64,000 nucleotides of DNA. It comes from Rhopalosiphum padi (Eukaryota > Arthropoda > Insecta > Hemiptera > Aphididae). The position numbers were made by a program, and so were the translations under genes. Location of the stretch: assembly GCF_020882245.1 (NCBI RefSeq), contig NC_083599.1, positions 53,284,748 through 53,348,747 of the forward strand, written 5' to 3'. The notes under the pieces are model-generated. The model was not told the DNA's origin, did no database searches, and worked only from the letters and a program-made list of their open reading frames with translations. This document shows, piece after piece, positions 14,481 to 27,933 of this stretch; within the stretch, counting starts at the first letter, position 1; each line of letters starts with the position of its first letter.

Positions 14481-17400
14481 AGAATAAAGAAGGAAAAAGT
14501 TCGTTTTTTATTATATAATAAAAACGATAAAATTCTAGAATATTACCCGAATAATAATTGCGTATGCGTGCGTCTGTACATTTTTATTTTTATCAAAAGT
14601 GGCTATAGTAGACAAAAAAACATCTGTTCTAGCAATTAACACATTTTTGATAAAAAGAGTGGTTTCTAAAAAAAAAAATATTTTTTCATTATAAATACCG
14701 TAATAAATCTAAATTCAAATAAGTATCTTAAAACATGATTATCGAGGATGCTAGGAAATTTAAATAATTTTAATACAACTATATATGAGTAAGTACCTAA
14801 AAGTTCTTCTATATAGCCTCAATTTATTAATTTTTTTTACTTGTTATGATGCGTTTGTTTTTAATTTCAATTGTAACCCGATGATAGCCGATATATATAC
14901 CGATATGGCGATATTGTTGGTTGCTAATACATTTTAATAATACTCCTGGCTGTAAAAACTTTTATTTTATATATATACATAAAAAACAACACTTTGATCA
15001 CTTTGTTGATGCTTATCTATTTTTAAGAAACAGAGATCTGTTATTTTTCGCAAATTTTTTTATATATAAATATCTCGTCCTAATTTTTATTCTAATTATG
15101 TCGGAAAAACTACTTTTGCTGGAAATTGATTATGTACTATAATAATATCATGCCTAACAACTTTAAATAAAACATTAATATATAGTTGAATACACATCTT
15201 AACAATTTTAAAAATAATGTGTTTAGATCAACAAAATTAAAGTGTTTTAAAGTACACACATTTTAATTGGGGATGAAAATAAATGTAAATATTTACCGAA
15301 ACAATTTGAAGGGGCTAATTTAAATTTTTTGACAGGAAGCCCTGAAATTTACTCCTATGCATACGGTATAAAAAGATTAAGAAATGTCAGAAATGCCGTA
15401 GGTTTTTTTGAATTCATAGTACCTAAAAGATAAGTATATTTTTTATGAGTGAAAAATTGTCGGTCTGGGACCATGTGATTACAGCTGTGACTTGGAATAA
15501 AAATTCACTCCATATAAAAAGGAAGAGATGTGAATATTAACTGTTTTGTTCGCTTTCCGAATTTAATTCTTTGGCCTTGTGCGCTGATTCGTATAATTTT
15601 ACGCAGTACTATATTATTGTCATATTTTTATTTCAGCTATTTGTTAGATAGCTTTTGTTTTTTCGTTTTGACAGTTTCATATGCATAATATTATTATTGC
15701 ATAGTATAATTACATTGAGTCCATCGTCGTCGCAGTTGGATATGATATTTAGTGTCGTGTACCACTCTAGCTTTTAAATAAATTAGCTGTAATTCAATTT
15801 ATTTACGTTCATCTTCGTCTCCTTCTTTTTTTTTTACTTTTCGAGAAAACTCGTATGTAGACGTCAAGACGTGCAGCGTCATTACACGTACCTACTATTA
15901 TAATAAATAGCTGGACAACGCGAGACTAGCGTTAGTGAAATTTATCGCCTCATAATACTCTAACTATATTATATTACTTGGACTTGTTCGTAGATAATAA
16001 TAATATGCCCAACACTGTAATGTCGTAAACACTGAATTATATGGTATATATATATATATATTATCTTGATGGGATTTTATTCGTTTACTTATTTCGTAAG
16101 TTACTGCGTTGGAAAAAAAAATATGAACATTTTGGTAACTTCAAAAAGGGCTATAGAGTCGGTTAATAAATATATTATCAATCGTTTTAAATTAAAACTA
16201 TATAAACATTTTTAGTATTGAAATACGCGTATTGAAAATATATAAGTTATAATTGAAGTGCTGTAATCACTGTAATTAGTTTGATGTTATTGATTGCTCT
16301 AAAAAGTCGTATAAATAGATAAAACAAAAAAAAAATATAAAAATGATTCAAAAATGATTAAAAATTGTATAATATATATAATACATATTAAAATTATGAA
16401 AAAGAATTAGAAATTTAATGTGTGTTTTTTTTAATGTTAAATGTCGGAAAATTCGTAGAAAGGAAAACAAATTTAAAAACGTTAAAAATGAATGTCCCAT
16501 AAAACAATCTGTAATAGTACTTAATAATTTAAATTTTCCTTGATAGAAGGACTAACCTAAGCTTTTAGCTTTTAATCATTTTTTTAACGTATAACCTTTA
16601 GTGTAAATATGACAATAATTTAATTTAAACTATTAAATTATTGAAAATAAATTGAAACAAAATATGATTGAAATATAAGTTATCGTATATCATATAATTG
16701 AATAAAGCCAAAAAAAAAAAACTGATTTAAGTTGTAAATTAATCTTTATTATTATTTGCTTCGCCAAAAGGATACTAAACAGTGGTATGTGCAAAAGGGC
16801 AAAAATACTTATAAATTTGTATCTTGAAAATCTGTAGTTAGTTGCCAATTAAATGAATGTGTTAAAATGGTGTTCTTCAAACAACCAAACGCATATGATA
16901 GATAAGTGCTTTTTTTAAATTTAAAATTATTTATATTACATACTCTGTTAAAGTATGTGGAACAATAAGAGAATGTGGTGTACAAGAAAACACATAAAAC
17001 TAATAAACGACATTGTTCTCAGAGTAATTATAGGAATTTCCATTGGAGAGAATTCGAAAATAATATTATAATAATCGTAAATTGGAAACAAATTATATGC
17101 GGACGTAGAGTTGCTGAGAGAGAATCAATTAAAATTGTCGAATTCGATTAAAAGTTTCATGCAGAAGTTGGCGTCACGGCACACGTCCAACTTTGTCACG
17201 AAAAACGCTTTATACTGATCCCCCTTCCCAGCAATATAACCGAGTGGAAAAGTCGTCGTACAACTTACAATTTTCACAAAGACGCATAGCGTTTGGGAGT
17301 ATTAATGTATTATCACTGAAACGAATATAACATATTAAATAAATTCCAATCATTCCCTATAGGGTTTCCCGAAAATACAGTTCAAAGGCACAAAAAAACT

Positions 17401-20400
17401 TACCGATTTATGGGTAAAATATTGATTATATTTTACCATTGCAAGTGTGACAACCTTTTATCAATATCGTTATATTTAACTACGAATAACAGGCATTTAT
17501 GGTGCTGCAGGTATAAGTAATAACACACGGTCCACGGAAAACTTAAAAAAAAAACACTATTTTAAGTAATAATGTTTTTTTTACCCGTTGTACTTGACGT
17601 GTTTTGTGAAAGAATGTATACAATGATATATATATAAATCTATATAATTATATAGTATATAATGTATTATACTAATAAATAATATTGATAATGAAAAATT
17701 GGAGTTTTTTTCATACAAAAAACTGGTAATTGACAAAAATTCATTTTTTCTTTACTATGACAAGTGAATTTTATTATACCTTCTTGATGTACACAAGAAT
17801 AAAATATTATGGTTTTCGCGCGGTGCTGTGATTCAATTAAAATAAAAATGTTATCATTGTTTATGTTTTTAAAATGTATTGATTTTTTTTATAATTTCAG
17901 TACATTAATTATAATTTTTTGTTAATAATATCTTTTATTATATTTTTCATTTTAAATAATTAATACAATAAGTTTTACTATTCAAATAATAAATAGATTC
18001 TGAGTTGAGTGAAGAATGGATTTATTTAACAATGATATATGTAATTTAATTTAATTTTTATGTTTGAAGACACTTTTAATAGTAAAAAATACTCTAATCA
18101 ACAACTTTGAGGGAGGTTTTTGCTAGCGAATTAGATCTAGTTTTTACTTTTAACGTTAAAAGTAAAAAATTTACAATAATTTCAAAATAATACAAAATAT
18201 ACAAATTTTTTTTTTAAATTTTAATATTATTATTAAAATAATAATTGTTTGGTCTTGGCCACCAAAAACGTATATTATCTTTGTTCAGAATCGTTTTTCA
18301 TCTTATGCATTGGTTCATTATAGAATACCAATTATTTAACACATCTATTACAGTGACCTAATCAATAACGAGATACAATATCGACACCTATATACCCATA
18401 ACCCACAACACAGCAGTTACCGATTCGAAAGCAATACACTATGTAATACGTATACGATACAAACTTATTAACGTAAAAAATTTACCGTTAAAATAATTAA
18501 AATTGTAATATCAGATATTATTAAAAATATTTTTTTTTTTTTTAAATACCCAAAATGACACACTTAATGTTTTTCCTTTTTTTTTTATCGAAATTGTGAC
18601 ATTAGGACTTAAATTTAGATAAATAATATTTTTAACATTTTATTGTTTTTTATGTATTTTATTTGAGAGATTTAATTTTAAGTATTTAACATTTCTAAGA
18701 TAATTACGGGTTGATTGTAGTTCAGTTTTATATACTAGATACTAATAATTTCAGCTTTTCGTAAAATTCGATGTATTTAGCTTATAATTATTGTCTCGAG
18801 TGAGAATTTCTTTTCATAAATTAAAAATTAGTACTTAGTCTTTATTAATAAGCGTGAACTAAGTTAAGATAAAATGTTGTAATTAATAAAAAGAATAAAA
18901 AAAGAAAATAAGTAAAAAACAAATATTGTACATTTCTTGAAACGAATATTTATTTAAAAAATAATTAATTCATATTATACACGATTTCGAGACCTATAAT
19001 TATTATTCTATATCACGTTGGTTAGAACCAAATCAAGGAAGGTTTGTGATCACAGTTTTCGAGCAATAGAATTTCGAAGTGTATTATAATAAAATATTGT
19101 AATTTAATATACGAGTAGTTTGCGATTTATATTTTTCTCTCGTACCTAACTGTGATTCTGAATTGGGAAGGCTAGAGCTGTTTCAAAAGATATAATTATA
19201 GTATTTTTTTTCTTCCGTAATAAAATAAATAAAGTTTGAATATATTTGTGTAGATTTACTAATAAGAATTAGCAAAATCAAAGACTGGTGTATTAGAATA
19301 TTATAGTATTGGTCGGTTGTAGAGAAGATCAATGATAATAATTATTATTATTACAATATTATAGCTGATAAACTTATAAACGGCTATTATCTGATGTATT
19401 GCATCTAAATCTAAATACTTTAGAACGAATATATATTATTTAGTATAAGCTCAAATACATATGCGGTAGCCAGAAATTTATCACACGAAAATGGTGGAAA
19501 TAATATAGATATGATTTTGTGTTTTGAAATTAAAAGGCTTAAAAAAATATGTATAACTGTTAGTTGTTGGATGTTTGTGTATAGCAAACATTTTGTGTTT
19601 AATATTATTGTGATTTCAAACATAACCAATAGTTACATATTTTATGTATTCGACATTTTATTAAAAAAAATTAACATATGTAAATAAAAATGTTAATGGT
19701 TTTTATTTTTATGGCTTTTAAATTTACAGGTCACGATACATTTACTATAAATATCTACTACTCGTATATTTGTGGCTATAAGCGTTTTTCTGATGATACA
19801 TAACTGATGAAAATTTTTGTAAGATAAAAAGTAATTAATTATTGATCTAAATTATAACTGGACTTGGATATTTAAATATTCGATGCAGTATGATTACAAA
19901 AACGATTCTAGACCTAAGGTTTTTAAATGATATGAAAAACCTAAGTGGGATATAAAATGTAAATAAAAAGAAAAATTGTTATTAATCAAAAGATAAAAAA
20001 TAATTAATTCAACAACATTTAAAATATGAAAAATCACCTATTAATATTACAGTTATAGTATATTTTTATTTCATTTGTATAATGATATTTATAATTATTC
20101 TATTTTAAATAATTTGATATAATTATAAGTTTATTTTAAATCATTATTCGTTATATATCCAATTATGTTACAATAATATTCAATTTTTATTTTTCCTTAT
20201 TAACCGATTTCGTTAAGATTTATTTTTCATTTTTTCTGTTATAAGTTTTGATGTTTTGAAGCACTGTAATAAACCTGATCACCATTTTCTCTTATTTTAA
20301 TAGCCTATGTTTGTATAACCCTGTATTTTTAACTTTCGAATATACGTCGAAGAATAATACAATAATAATTCTTTTGCAGACCATACTACACATACAACGT

Positions 20401-23400
20401 TGTTGGAGTTTCATTAGAAAAACACAAAATACCATTGTACGAGTATCCTGTCTAAAATACGATCGACCGTGAAAAAACGTAGCGAATATTTCTTTTTATA
20501 CTAAACTAAAAAATATGTTGGGTGATGTGCGGGATAAGACAGTTTTATAATATATTGAATCTGTAACGTTCACTATTTTATAATATTATCGAGGCACGAT
20601 TGCGAATAACATTTTTGTTTTGACTTTTTTACCTCTATAGAATAAAAAGGTTGTGATTTGACCTAAAATGAAAAATAGATCAAAATGGTTATAAAGAATA
20701 TAAACTTGACGTGCGGTTTTATGGTTTTGAGCAAATAACTCGTCAGCGTCATAATCAGCTTTAGTCGGTATCTTTTATCTTGAATCCGTCAGTGTTTTTT
20801 TTTTTACATTTAGAGCGTTTTATAAATATTTTAATGAAATTTTTCAAGTTAAGTGTAATATATTATAATAAGCTAGGGATCTTCAAAAAACTAAAAATAA
20901 ACTGACAAATTCGCTTTACTGTATGGTTGTTTTTGAGTATATCATGTCAATTGTCACTGAGTAAGTCCCCGTAAAGGATGTGGGTTGAATTAAAAATTCC
21001 AAGATATAATTTATTACATATTTGCATACGAAAAACTATTCTGAGATGATATGCTTAAACAACTAATATTACTATTATAGTAATCCAGAAGATTAAATTA
21101 CTTTTTTCCAAAAACACTCTATTTACATTTTACATATAATAATAATTCCTAACATAAAATACTATTGCTATTATTAAAATGTAAGTCAATTTACGACATG
21201 CAGTAGATAAATTGTTACTTGTAACTTTAAAAATAGTTTTCTTATTACAAAACTTACGTAATTAAATTTAAAATATAAGTTAAAAGTTGAAACAAAAATA
21301 TGCGCTACATACACAATATGCAATATATGTTAAATTAAATTGTATGTTATTTTAATAAGAAAAAATTAAAATGTGAATATTTTATATCATGATTTAAATA
21401 GCTTATTCTAATAATAATAAATATAAATACATTCCTTACTTATAAAAATAATAATTTTTATTCGATTCATTTAAATATCCAACACGGCGTCGTGGATAGG
21501 CTATTTAGGCACATCACGGTTGTGGTTAAATTTATTCCGATACCTCATAGTGTTGTAATATTATTATATGAGAATAATAAACAATTTATAATATAATAAA
21601 TCTACATGCCTGGCCCGATTATCATCATTATATTTTACCAAACTGCACGTAACTATGATTATTAATATTATCTACAAGCTAATAATAAATTACGCCTATA
21701 ACATTTAGTAAAATATGTATTGCAATTTTTTTAATTCTTTAATACGGACGTCGTTCAGATAATACATTTTTTTCCTAAATCGTCCATTTTGTTGGACTTA
21801 TTTAAAAATAAATCTCGAGATAAAGATGACGGATAATATTTTGTTATATAGTTTTATTGTTGTATGGGTTTCTTTTTTAATCTAACTCTAAATACAGTGA
21901 TTTTTGTCAAAATATTTATTATTTCACAACAATAATATTTATAACGCGTAAAACTAAAAGCAACACTTTTTTAACGTCAAATATCTTTGTGTATGAGTTT
22001 ATATTACCGTTTGTATGTGGATATTACAAAATGTTATTTTGTCCACATGCAAAAACGAAATACGGCAAAGTTTTCGAATTCCGAGATTCAACAAAGGTTT
22101 ACGTTCGAGTAATGAAAAATCAAACGTTTGGCGGGGAGAAAACAATCACATATAAAATATTGTCGTATGGCTCACGTATTTCATTCTTAGAAAATAAAAT
22201 GGAACTAGGCCCACGCCCGCTTTGAAAGTTTTCTATGAACAACTCAGAGTCAAAGAAAAATAAAACGATTTATTGAAAAGAATTTTATGCAGTAAACAAT
22301 TTATATATAAATAAACGACAACAACAGCACTCGGATGATGCGGAATAAATGCGTGTTAGACGGTGGCGAGTGGGGTGAATTATGGAGAAATTCTTTGACG
22401 ATTAATCGATCGACAATAATGTAAAAGAATAGTATACATCTAATGCATAACTCGTAATTACAGAAATAAAGCTATTTTTTTTTATAAATTAAAATTAAGC
22501 ATAATTACAAATTTGTGCCAAAAATTCGTAAAAAATGAGGGAGGTATGCTGAGGAGGTAATAATTTAATGAAAAAGTATTTAAATATACATTTAAAAAAA
22601 TACTTAAAAAACTTAGTTCACGTTAGATATTCGAAATAGTTGTATCGGGGATCAAAATATGTCAAAGTAAAAGTTTTTGGCAATAAATATTTTGATAATA
22701 TTATTTTAAAATGTAGAGCAGTAAAATTTAATATTAAAATAGTACTTTTTTTTTTATATATTTTGTATTTTTAAATTTAAAATCATAAAATAAGTATTTC
22801 AAATATATTTACATACTTATATTTTTACAGAGCGTATGTTAAATATAGTTAACAGGTATTATGGAAAAATATGGAATAATCCTTTAATAAAACAATGGAT
22901 AAATAATTAACTAATAAATTTCAAATCATTATGCTGAAAAATTCGACAATTTTATTTTAGTCGTCACATTATTTTTGCGTATAAGAAATATATTATTATA
23001 AATACAGACATTCCCCATAATATTTTGGGTAAAAAGTAGAAGATGATTTTTTACACATCAAAATTAGTATTTTTATATTTATAATACGAAACAACCGAAT
23101 CTGATCGTTATTAATTTTTAATTTTGAGATAATCGCACATGCCGAAATATTTGACGAGCGGTCGGCGCCGCCCACATTGCAATTTCCAAAATTCAAAAGA
23201 AATTTATTGCCGCGTCGGTTCAAATACCGTTCTTGAAAATATTAAAAAGCGTACATTCTTCGCATGGTCGTGGAGTGGTATTTTATTTTAGTTTTAAACC
23301 TGAAGATTGCGATTAATCATAGTGTATGAAAAATTAATTCGAACAGAGTTCGTCAGTCCTTTAAATTAGACGTATAACACTGCGCATCTATTGTTGTGAG

Positions 23401-23879
23401 TCTTGGAAGCGTTGAGCTCTTATCATACATATTAAGAACGAACAAAATTTGAACAATAATTAAGTCCAGAAAATATATTTGTGAGTATTTTTGTCGACAG
23501 GTTTACAATAATTTAAATACGCGCTAAACATAATAGTTATATCATTAAAAATCAATACAAAGACGAAAAATTGGGAGTATTGTTTATACTATTAAAAACA
23601 AAATAATGGTAGTTTTGGGATGACACTCGAGAAATTATATATAAATCATAACGTAGTGGTTGTGTTAACTCAATCGTTGGCTATATCTACTTAAAACTGC
23701 ATAATTAGGTAATAACGAGCATCGAATAAATACGTTTTTCCTTTAAATATATTTCGAGTTATATAACGACCATGGGTATTACACGGGCTGAAGAGGGTGG
23801 AAGGGTATGGTAGAATTGGTTCAATATATTATAAGATGCGTCAAAATATGGGTTAGAAAAAAGATTTATCTGTACATAC
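14481..23879. other. AT-rich intron sequence left of CaMKI exon C; no gene seen
   Basis: The only structured content noticed is the repeat fragment at 17998-18365 and a short related stretch near 21024-21050 (gcatacgaaaaactattctg). The expected kinase continuation (Ala-Pro-Glu-Val) was looked for on the minus strand and not seen. Confidence 0.5.
17998..18365 (-). repeat. Fragment of the cgattctga repeat family
   Basis: On the minus strand, 18278-18365 reads taggtcactgtaatagatgt, then a few bases on aagatgaaaaacgattctga, the same order as in the copies at 11605 and 49560. At the other side, 17998 begins gattctgagttgag, an inverted partner. This suggests a short copy of about 300 bp between inverted gattctga ends. 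Confidence 0.4.
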
Positions 23880-24003
23880 CGACATATCCGGGAGTTCCGC
23901 AAGCAGTCGCCATTACACCAGAATCTTCTATCTTAGACAATCCGAAATCACTTATCATAATTTTGCTGTCGTCGTCTGTGCTGTAGTACAATAAGTTTTC
24001 TGG
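23880..24003 (-). CDS. CaMKI: CaMKI exon C: PEN, DFG and activation loop
   Basis: This internal exon of 124 nt is 41 codons plus one base. It starts PENLLYYSTDDDSKIM, completing the HRDLKPEN catalytic loop begun in exon B. It then has ISDFGLSKIEDSG, with the Mg2+-binding DFG, and MATACGTPGYV, the activation segment. The Thr in TACGTPGY corresponds to the site that CaMK kinase phosphorylates in mammalian CaMKI (Thr177). LLYYS and DDDSKIMISDFGLSK separate CaMKI from CaMKII and DAPK. The acceptor reads tttttacag and the donor gtatgt. The exon ends after one base (G) of the next codon, which the family makes Ala-Pro-Glu. I looked along the minus strand to the left edge for an acceptor followed by the APEVL-type continuation and saw none. 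The following exon is therefore probably beyond position 1, which would make this intron longer than 23.8 kb. Confidence 0.95.
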
Positions 24004-24643
24004 CTGTAAAAATAAAGTAAAAAATAAATTGATGTTTTACATCTGAAATAATTAATCACTGCTATGCAGGTAAAATGTGAAAATGCATTACTCTCGTTAA
24101 TGCGTTTTATTTATAATTAAATGTTAGTCAAATTGAATGTAAAAATATTAACAGTAAAAGAAATCAAATATAATACTTTGCATACAGTTGATTCACATGA
24201 ACTTACAACAAAATAGACTTTATTTTATTATGTATCAACTAAAATCAAGTGCACAACTATTTAATAAATATTCTGATAAATGTTCAACGGTATATCTACA
24301 TACTAATCTAGATCTGCGGTTTTTAATTTGTGTTCATAATCAATATTTGCTATCCCGAAAATGCGATCAATCCGCTTAAAGTTCGTGGGTGGTTGCTAAT
24401 TTACAAAGTCTTTGAAATCTTTTGTTTTTTTTTTGTTCATCAAATAATGCATTTTAGTGGTATAGTAAAAGTCAGTCTTAGTTAAAAGTCGGTTTTTAAT
24501 TAAGTTTCTCAAAAGAAAACCAACAAATGCAGAATTTTTCAAGAGATGTTAAAAAGGAAATAAATTAAGCATGAATAAAATTAGCGTTAACGGAGTCGAT
24601 CGGTTTTAATCTTTGACAAACAAAATAAAAATAAAAGCGAACC

Positions 24644-24676
24644 TTATAAGATATTATAAGATATTATAAGATATTA
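24644..24676 (+). repeat. Tandem 10-nt repeat, about 3.3 copies
   Basis: The unit ATATTATAAG is repeated head to tail without mismatch in the CaMKI intron between exons B and C. Confidence 0.9.
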
Positions 24677-25498
24677 AAACAACTATTTATGATAAAATTA
24701 ATTATAGTAGTGTAAATATTTAAAAAAAAATATTCATAAAGATTGATGTCAAAGGGAATTTACTATGACATTTAATTATAACATTTCAGGGATTTATAAA
24801 ACATATTATAAAAGGTATTGTTGGTAGAAAAAAAGCAAACAGTTTATCCGACCTTTTTATTTTTTAAATTGCCATCTACAAATTTGAAGCGTCATTTCAG
24901 CGATAGAAAATATGCGATTGTCCTTCGAATGGGTCAAATGGATATTATTTATGTTATATACATGCATTAAAATGTTGTACAGATATTTAATGGCCATCAG
25001 TTACTTGCACACTTAATTTCAATACGAATCAGTGTAAATCTTCATGCTAAACTTTTCATTTGAATAGTTTAAAACATTGTATTCGGTTGGCGTAATCAGA
25101 CCAGTACCAAAATGTTTCGTCTGGAGGCTCCTAAATCATCATAACACGGTATGAAAAAAAAAAATATATTCACAGAGATTTTATCTTTAACTTTGAAATG
25201 TTAGACAATTTTACTAACCAACGTCATAATGAACTTATGATACAGGTGTTAATTTAACTTATGTCTGCAGTATGAAAATAATAATACTCTGCAGACAAAT
25301 ATATTAGCTGTATACAACACTAAACAACGAATACATCGTAAAGAAAATATTGAGGAATTAATAATTATTAGCCATGGACAATACATAATAATTTAGGTAT
25401 ATATACGTTATAATTATGTTCACCGTTCCACACTGATATACCACTTCGATAAGCTTTGTAATAAAGAGTTCCTACGAAAAAATTGGGATATTTTTATT

Positions 25499-25920
25499 AT
25501 TTAAGACGGCGGTTCCCAGATTTTTTAGTTGTACTGGCTACAAATTTCGAAAATAAATCTTTTATGGTATTTTGTGTCACCAATAGGTACGTATGGAATT
25601 TGCGCAAACTACAACCTTAAAAAGTGTCGCAAATTATTAAAATTAATTTTTAGATTTGGCGCAAATTACATACGTTCACTAATAGCACACCTATATACTT
25701 ATATATATATACATATATAAAACAATTGTTTAAAAAAAAAAACTTCATTGAATTTAATTACAAGTTAAACGATTCAATGAGATTCTTGACATTGCTTGTC
25801 CTCTACGAGAGAGTCATTATCTAGATTAAAAATGAATAGTTTATTGCATTAATTGTATACTACATATATTATGGTCTCATGTTAGCCGCGGCCCATAGGT
25901 TGAGAATCGCTGATTTAAGG
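25499..25920. mobile_element. hAT-family MITE with 8-bp target duplication
   Basis: The element at 25507-25912 (406 bp) is flanked by ATTTAAGA (25499-25506) and ATTTAAGG (25913-25920), an 8-bp target duplication with one mismatch, as hAT transposases leave. Its ends are imperfect inverted repeats: left CGGCGGTTCCCAGATTT, right (reverse complement) CAGCGATTCTCAACCTATGG. The motif with ggttctcaacc and ggccgcggc is common at the ends of non-autonomous hAT elements. There is no transposase reading frame, so it depends on another copy for movement. It sits in the CaMKI intron between exons B and C. Confidence 0.75.
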
Positions 25921-26630
25921 TAACTAAAAACATAGCCAATAATATAATTTTACAAACAACATAAACCGAGAGCAACACAATTTTTCGCCATTGTAATAGT
26001 TATTTATTGAAATAATTATTGTTATTTACGTGTGACCGCAACAAAAAAATTGTCGAGCTAATTTTTCTGCAGTTATTTAATATATATGTATATAATATTT
26101 AACTTTGCACATCATTATTACTGTAAATTTATTTTATTTTACTCACGAAATTGTTTCAACATCCTATCTTTTATTACTTATATGATCCAACACACCTGTT
26201 CGTAGGAATCTGATCTACACTCAGTGAACGGGGTTTTAAATATCGATAGTGTTTTAATTTTGTAATTTGTAGTTTTTAAATAACATTTAATTAAGATTGC
26301 ATTTATTTAATATCTTTAAGACAACTGATAGACGGGTAATCTAACATCTTGGATGGTTATACGATTCTTAAACGGGTTTACTCAATAAACCATTATTTTT
26401 GTAATTAATAATAGTTCATCATAACACAACACGTTTACGTGTTTTCAAAAACGTGCCAAATTGTTATTTTATTTCAAAAAAGTTTTCAATTTCATTTTAT
26501 TGTTATATACAAAATACAAGCTGAAAAGTGTGTGACGCGATAAAATTAAAATGTTTTATTCAGTAAAATTTAATTAAAGTTGGGTAGTTAAACTATGCGG
26601 GGCGTCATTATTTCTGGTTTTTCTTTCCAG

Positions 26631-26789
26631 GATTGTGAGCACGATGAATGCCGACATAGGCTAGACATTTTAACATTTCAACGGGAAGTTTTCCAAAAAA
26701 AAGCACATTTATTTACCATCACTGTTGTATTGGCTCTTATCCCAGTATTTACTTATTTAGCTTATTATTCCTATAGCCATCTTGGATGA
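26631..26789 (+). CDS. Probable terminal exon: tail-anchor-like protein C-terminus, nested in CaMKI intron
   Basis: A strong polypyrimidine tract and acceptor (tttttctttccag) is followed on the plus strand by 52 codons and TGA. The product begins DCEHDECRHRLDILTFQREV, continues FQKKAHLF, and then has a hydrophobic segment of about 20 residues (TITVVLALIPVFTYLAYY) five residues from the end. The charged Cys/His-containing part followed by one C-terminal membrane span suggests a tail-anchored or single-pass small membrane protein. An in-frame ATG at 26595 would also allow an intact 64-residue protein starting MRGVIISGFSFQ, in which case the acceptor would be coincidental. AATAAA sites follow at about 26969 and 26983. 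The frame is antisense to CaMKI and inside the intron between its exons B and C. No upstream exon was identified and I do not recognise the family. Confidence 0.5.
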   Translation, partial: DCEHDECRHRLDILTFQREVFQKKAHLFTITVVLALIPVFTYLAYYSYSHLG

Positions 26790-26968
26790 TAATATCGACG
26801 CTGATTTTCGATTTGGTCAAACGCATGAAGTTCTGGGTGAATATTATGTGGTCATGACAGTAAAGATGAGAACTTAATCATTTTTATTTTTCCACTATTT
26901 TATTATACGAGTATGTCCGATGATTAATGACTTTACCGTGAATTTCCATTCCATGAAGATTATATTTC

Positions 26969-26974
26969 AATAAA
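26969..26974 (+). promoter_or_regulatory. Polyadenylation signal AATAAA for the nested plus-strand exon
   Basis: AATAAA occurs about 180 nt downstream of the TGA of the plus-strand exon, with a second one a few bases later. The spacing is plausible for a short insect 3' UTR. The assignment rests on position alone. Confidence 0.35.
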
Positions 26975-27560
26975 TGATGAAAATAAATATAAATAATTTG
27001 GATAAAATATAAGTTAGACGCTTGGAATTTTACAATTCAACTTATTGATATTATTTGAACAAAGTTAGCTACGCACTTTTTTTGAACTTAAATTCCTATC
27101 TATAAAATAAACTATTTTAGATTTTAAATAATTCAATATTTAGTCTAAAATCTTTATACCACCTATAATTGCGAAAAATTAAAAATTAAAAAAAAACCTT
27201 CACTGTTAGTATAGCGGTAAAATAATCACGCATTTTATGTAAATTTTAAGATTTTTAGAAAATGTTAATTTTGAAATTCCGAAGAAATAACATAACTCGA
27301 ATTAAACGAAATCGTGATTTTATGATTTTTAATTAATTTTTCGTTAGTTTTACCTTTTACCTTATTCGGTTATCTAAAAAGTTAAAAATTCTTAAAATTA
27401 CGTTTCACCAGGACTCACTATAATAATATTATGTACAATGTAATGTTATTAGAAAATAGGTATACATGTACCGATTGGAGAGCAGAAAATTTTAATAAAA
27501 TAAATATTATTCATGAGAAACAAATATTTTACCGAATGATTTAAATACATTTTATTGCAG

Positions 27561-27689
27561 GTATGCATTACGCCAGAAGTACATGAAGGAGAAATAGTAA
27601 ATTTCTCATGCACTTTTAATTTAACCTTTGACAGGCAAGGCCGGTCACCCATGACCAAAATTATTTTTAAAGTACTATCTTCACAATAA
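27561..27689 (+). other. Exon-like reading frame, weakly Ig-like
   Basis: After the acceptor-like cattttattgcag, a 42-codon plus-strand frame runs to TAA. It begins VCITPEVHEGEIVNFSC, and the pattern EGE-I-V-x-F-S-C resembles the B strand of an immunoglobulin domain. The frame's second half (from about residue 25) lies inside the left end of a MITE (27634-27933), so at most the first 24 residues could be an original exon. An AATAAA overlaps the stop. It could be an eroded or exonised terminal exon, or chance. No partner exon was found. Confidence 0.2.
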
Positions 27690-27933
27690 AATATTATTGA
27701 TAATCAGTTCTCCATTCCCTCTTAACCTTTTTTTATTTAAAACAAATAGCTAGGTACTTAATTTTTTTTATTACCAAAATATATAAATTAAATACTCTTT
27801 TTGTACATAAATATTTGTATTATTGATATCTGTGTAAGAATGTTTCTAAGGTCAAATATGAAATAAACAAAACTTTTTAAATAGTTGTAAAAATAAATAA
27901 AAAATACTTGGGTCACCCGTGACCAGCCTTGTC
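27634..27933. mobile_element. MITE with nested palindromic ends
   Basis: A 300-bp AT-rich element is bounded by 23-nt inverted arms at 27634-27656 and 27911-27933 that match at 18 of 23 positions (GRCAAGGCYGGTCAC core). Each arm also holds its own palindrome, ggtcac..rtgacc. The interior has no open frame of note. No clear target duplication was found, so the superfamily is undetermined. It lies in the CaMKI intron between exons B and C, just left of exon B. Confidence 0.6.

Noticed and set aside
22996..23223. 75-codon minus-strand frame (MNRRGNKFLLNF...) left of CaMKI exon C
   Set aside because: It does not resemble the expected kinase continuation and has no acceptor in the required phase.
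25529..25720. 63-codon plus-strand frame
   Set aside because: It lies entirely inside the hAT MITE and has no transposase features.
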